A stretch of DNA of 55,057 nt, from the NCBI RefSeq assembly GCF_036858155.1, contig NZ_JAAEJX010000010.1, positions 1 through 55,057 on the forward strand, in the 5' to 3' direction. Below are positions 54,942 through 55,057 of this stretch, piece after piece. The first letter of the stretch is position 1. Each line of letters starts with the position of its first letter. The translations under genes were made by a program, and so were the position numbers. Under the pieces are notes generated by a model. The model saw nothing but the letters and a program-made list of their open reading frames with translations. It searched no databases and had not been told where the DNA came from. Source of the DNA: Liberibacter brunswickensis (GTDB lineage Bacteria > Pseudomonadota > Alphaproteobacteria > Rhizobiales > Rhizobiaceae).

Positions 54942-55057
54942 TATAGATGTAAATTGTTATCAATTCCTATTGTTGTATCAAGTTAAATTTGTAAGGGGAT
55001 ATAATTTTTCTTTGTAAGAGTCAAATATTTTAGGTTATGTTATGTATAGTGACTGAG
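54942..55057. other. Right edge, promoter region of the M23 gene
   Basis: The last 116 bp lie upstream of the M23 peptidase gene. No second gene is recognisable before the window ends. Confidence 0.4.

Overview
The window looks like chromosome of a reduced, AT-rich alphaproteobacterium of the order Rhizobiales, most likely a 'Candidatus Liberibacter' species. The reasons are the rhizobial versions of many proteins (phosphatidylcholine synthase, the nuo operon ending in birA and rnj, ProRS without an editing insert, a DUF4167 protein, the TIGR01459 HAD/ribF pair), very low G+C in intergenic DNA, long gene-poor spacers, and rhizobial synteny blocks with single genes missing. The low G+C would fit the americanus/europaeus side of the genus, but the species is a guess. 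No prophage, insertion sequence, CRISPR array or rRNA operon was seen.

Left part (1-23.8 kb). A small coiled-coil, tail-anchored protein is followed by a 1,771-residue superfamily I helicase with a C-terminal Vsr/PD-(D/E)XK-like nuclease, the most unusual gene here. Next come the replication genes dnaE and dnaG, kpsF (arabinose-5-phosphate isomerase), tRNA-Gln, pcs (phosphatidylcholine synthase), a UbiH-type hydroxylase, a FucP/GluP-type sugar transporter, tRNA-Lys, a small predicted secreted protein, and an operon of a NagD-like HAD phosphatase with ribF. Divergent from that operon is groES-groEL, with a promoter and degenerate CIRCE element in front and a strong terminator behind. tRNA-Val and tRNA-Asp lead into the next block.

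Middle part (23.9-44.4 kb). A complete 14-gene nuoA-N operon encodes NADH:ubiquinone oxidoreductase (complex I), with all visible Fe-S ligands intact. It runs directly into birA, rnj (RNase J), proS and lolC-lolD (lipoprotein release). Compared with the usual rhizobial order, the methylmalonyl-CoA epimerase and DUF1467 genes normally between rnj and proS are absent, and dnaE, usually just after lolD, lies about 34 kb upstream instead.

Right part (44.4-55.1 kb). ubiG and lysC are divergent; then come prfA, prmC, a DUF4167 protein, clpB and, convergent with clpB, a membrane-anchored M23 peptidase. This is a known rhizobial block except that ptsP, normally between lysC and prfA, is replaced by about 790 bp without a gene.

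Together the genes cover replication, respiration, ubiquinone and membrane-lipid synthesis, protein folding, translation termination and envelope maintenance. The accessory interest lies in the helicase-nuclease, the small secreted and coiled-coil proteins, and the gaps where conserved genes have gone.
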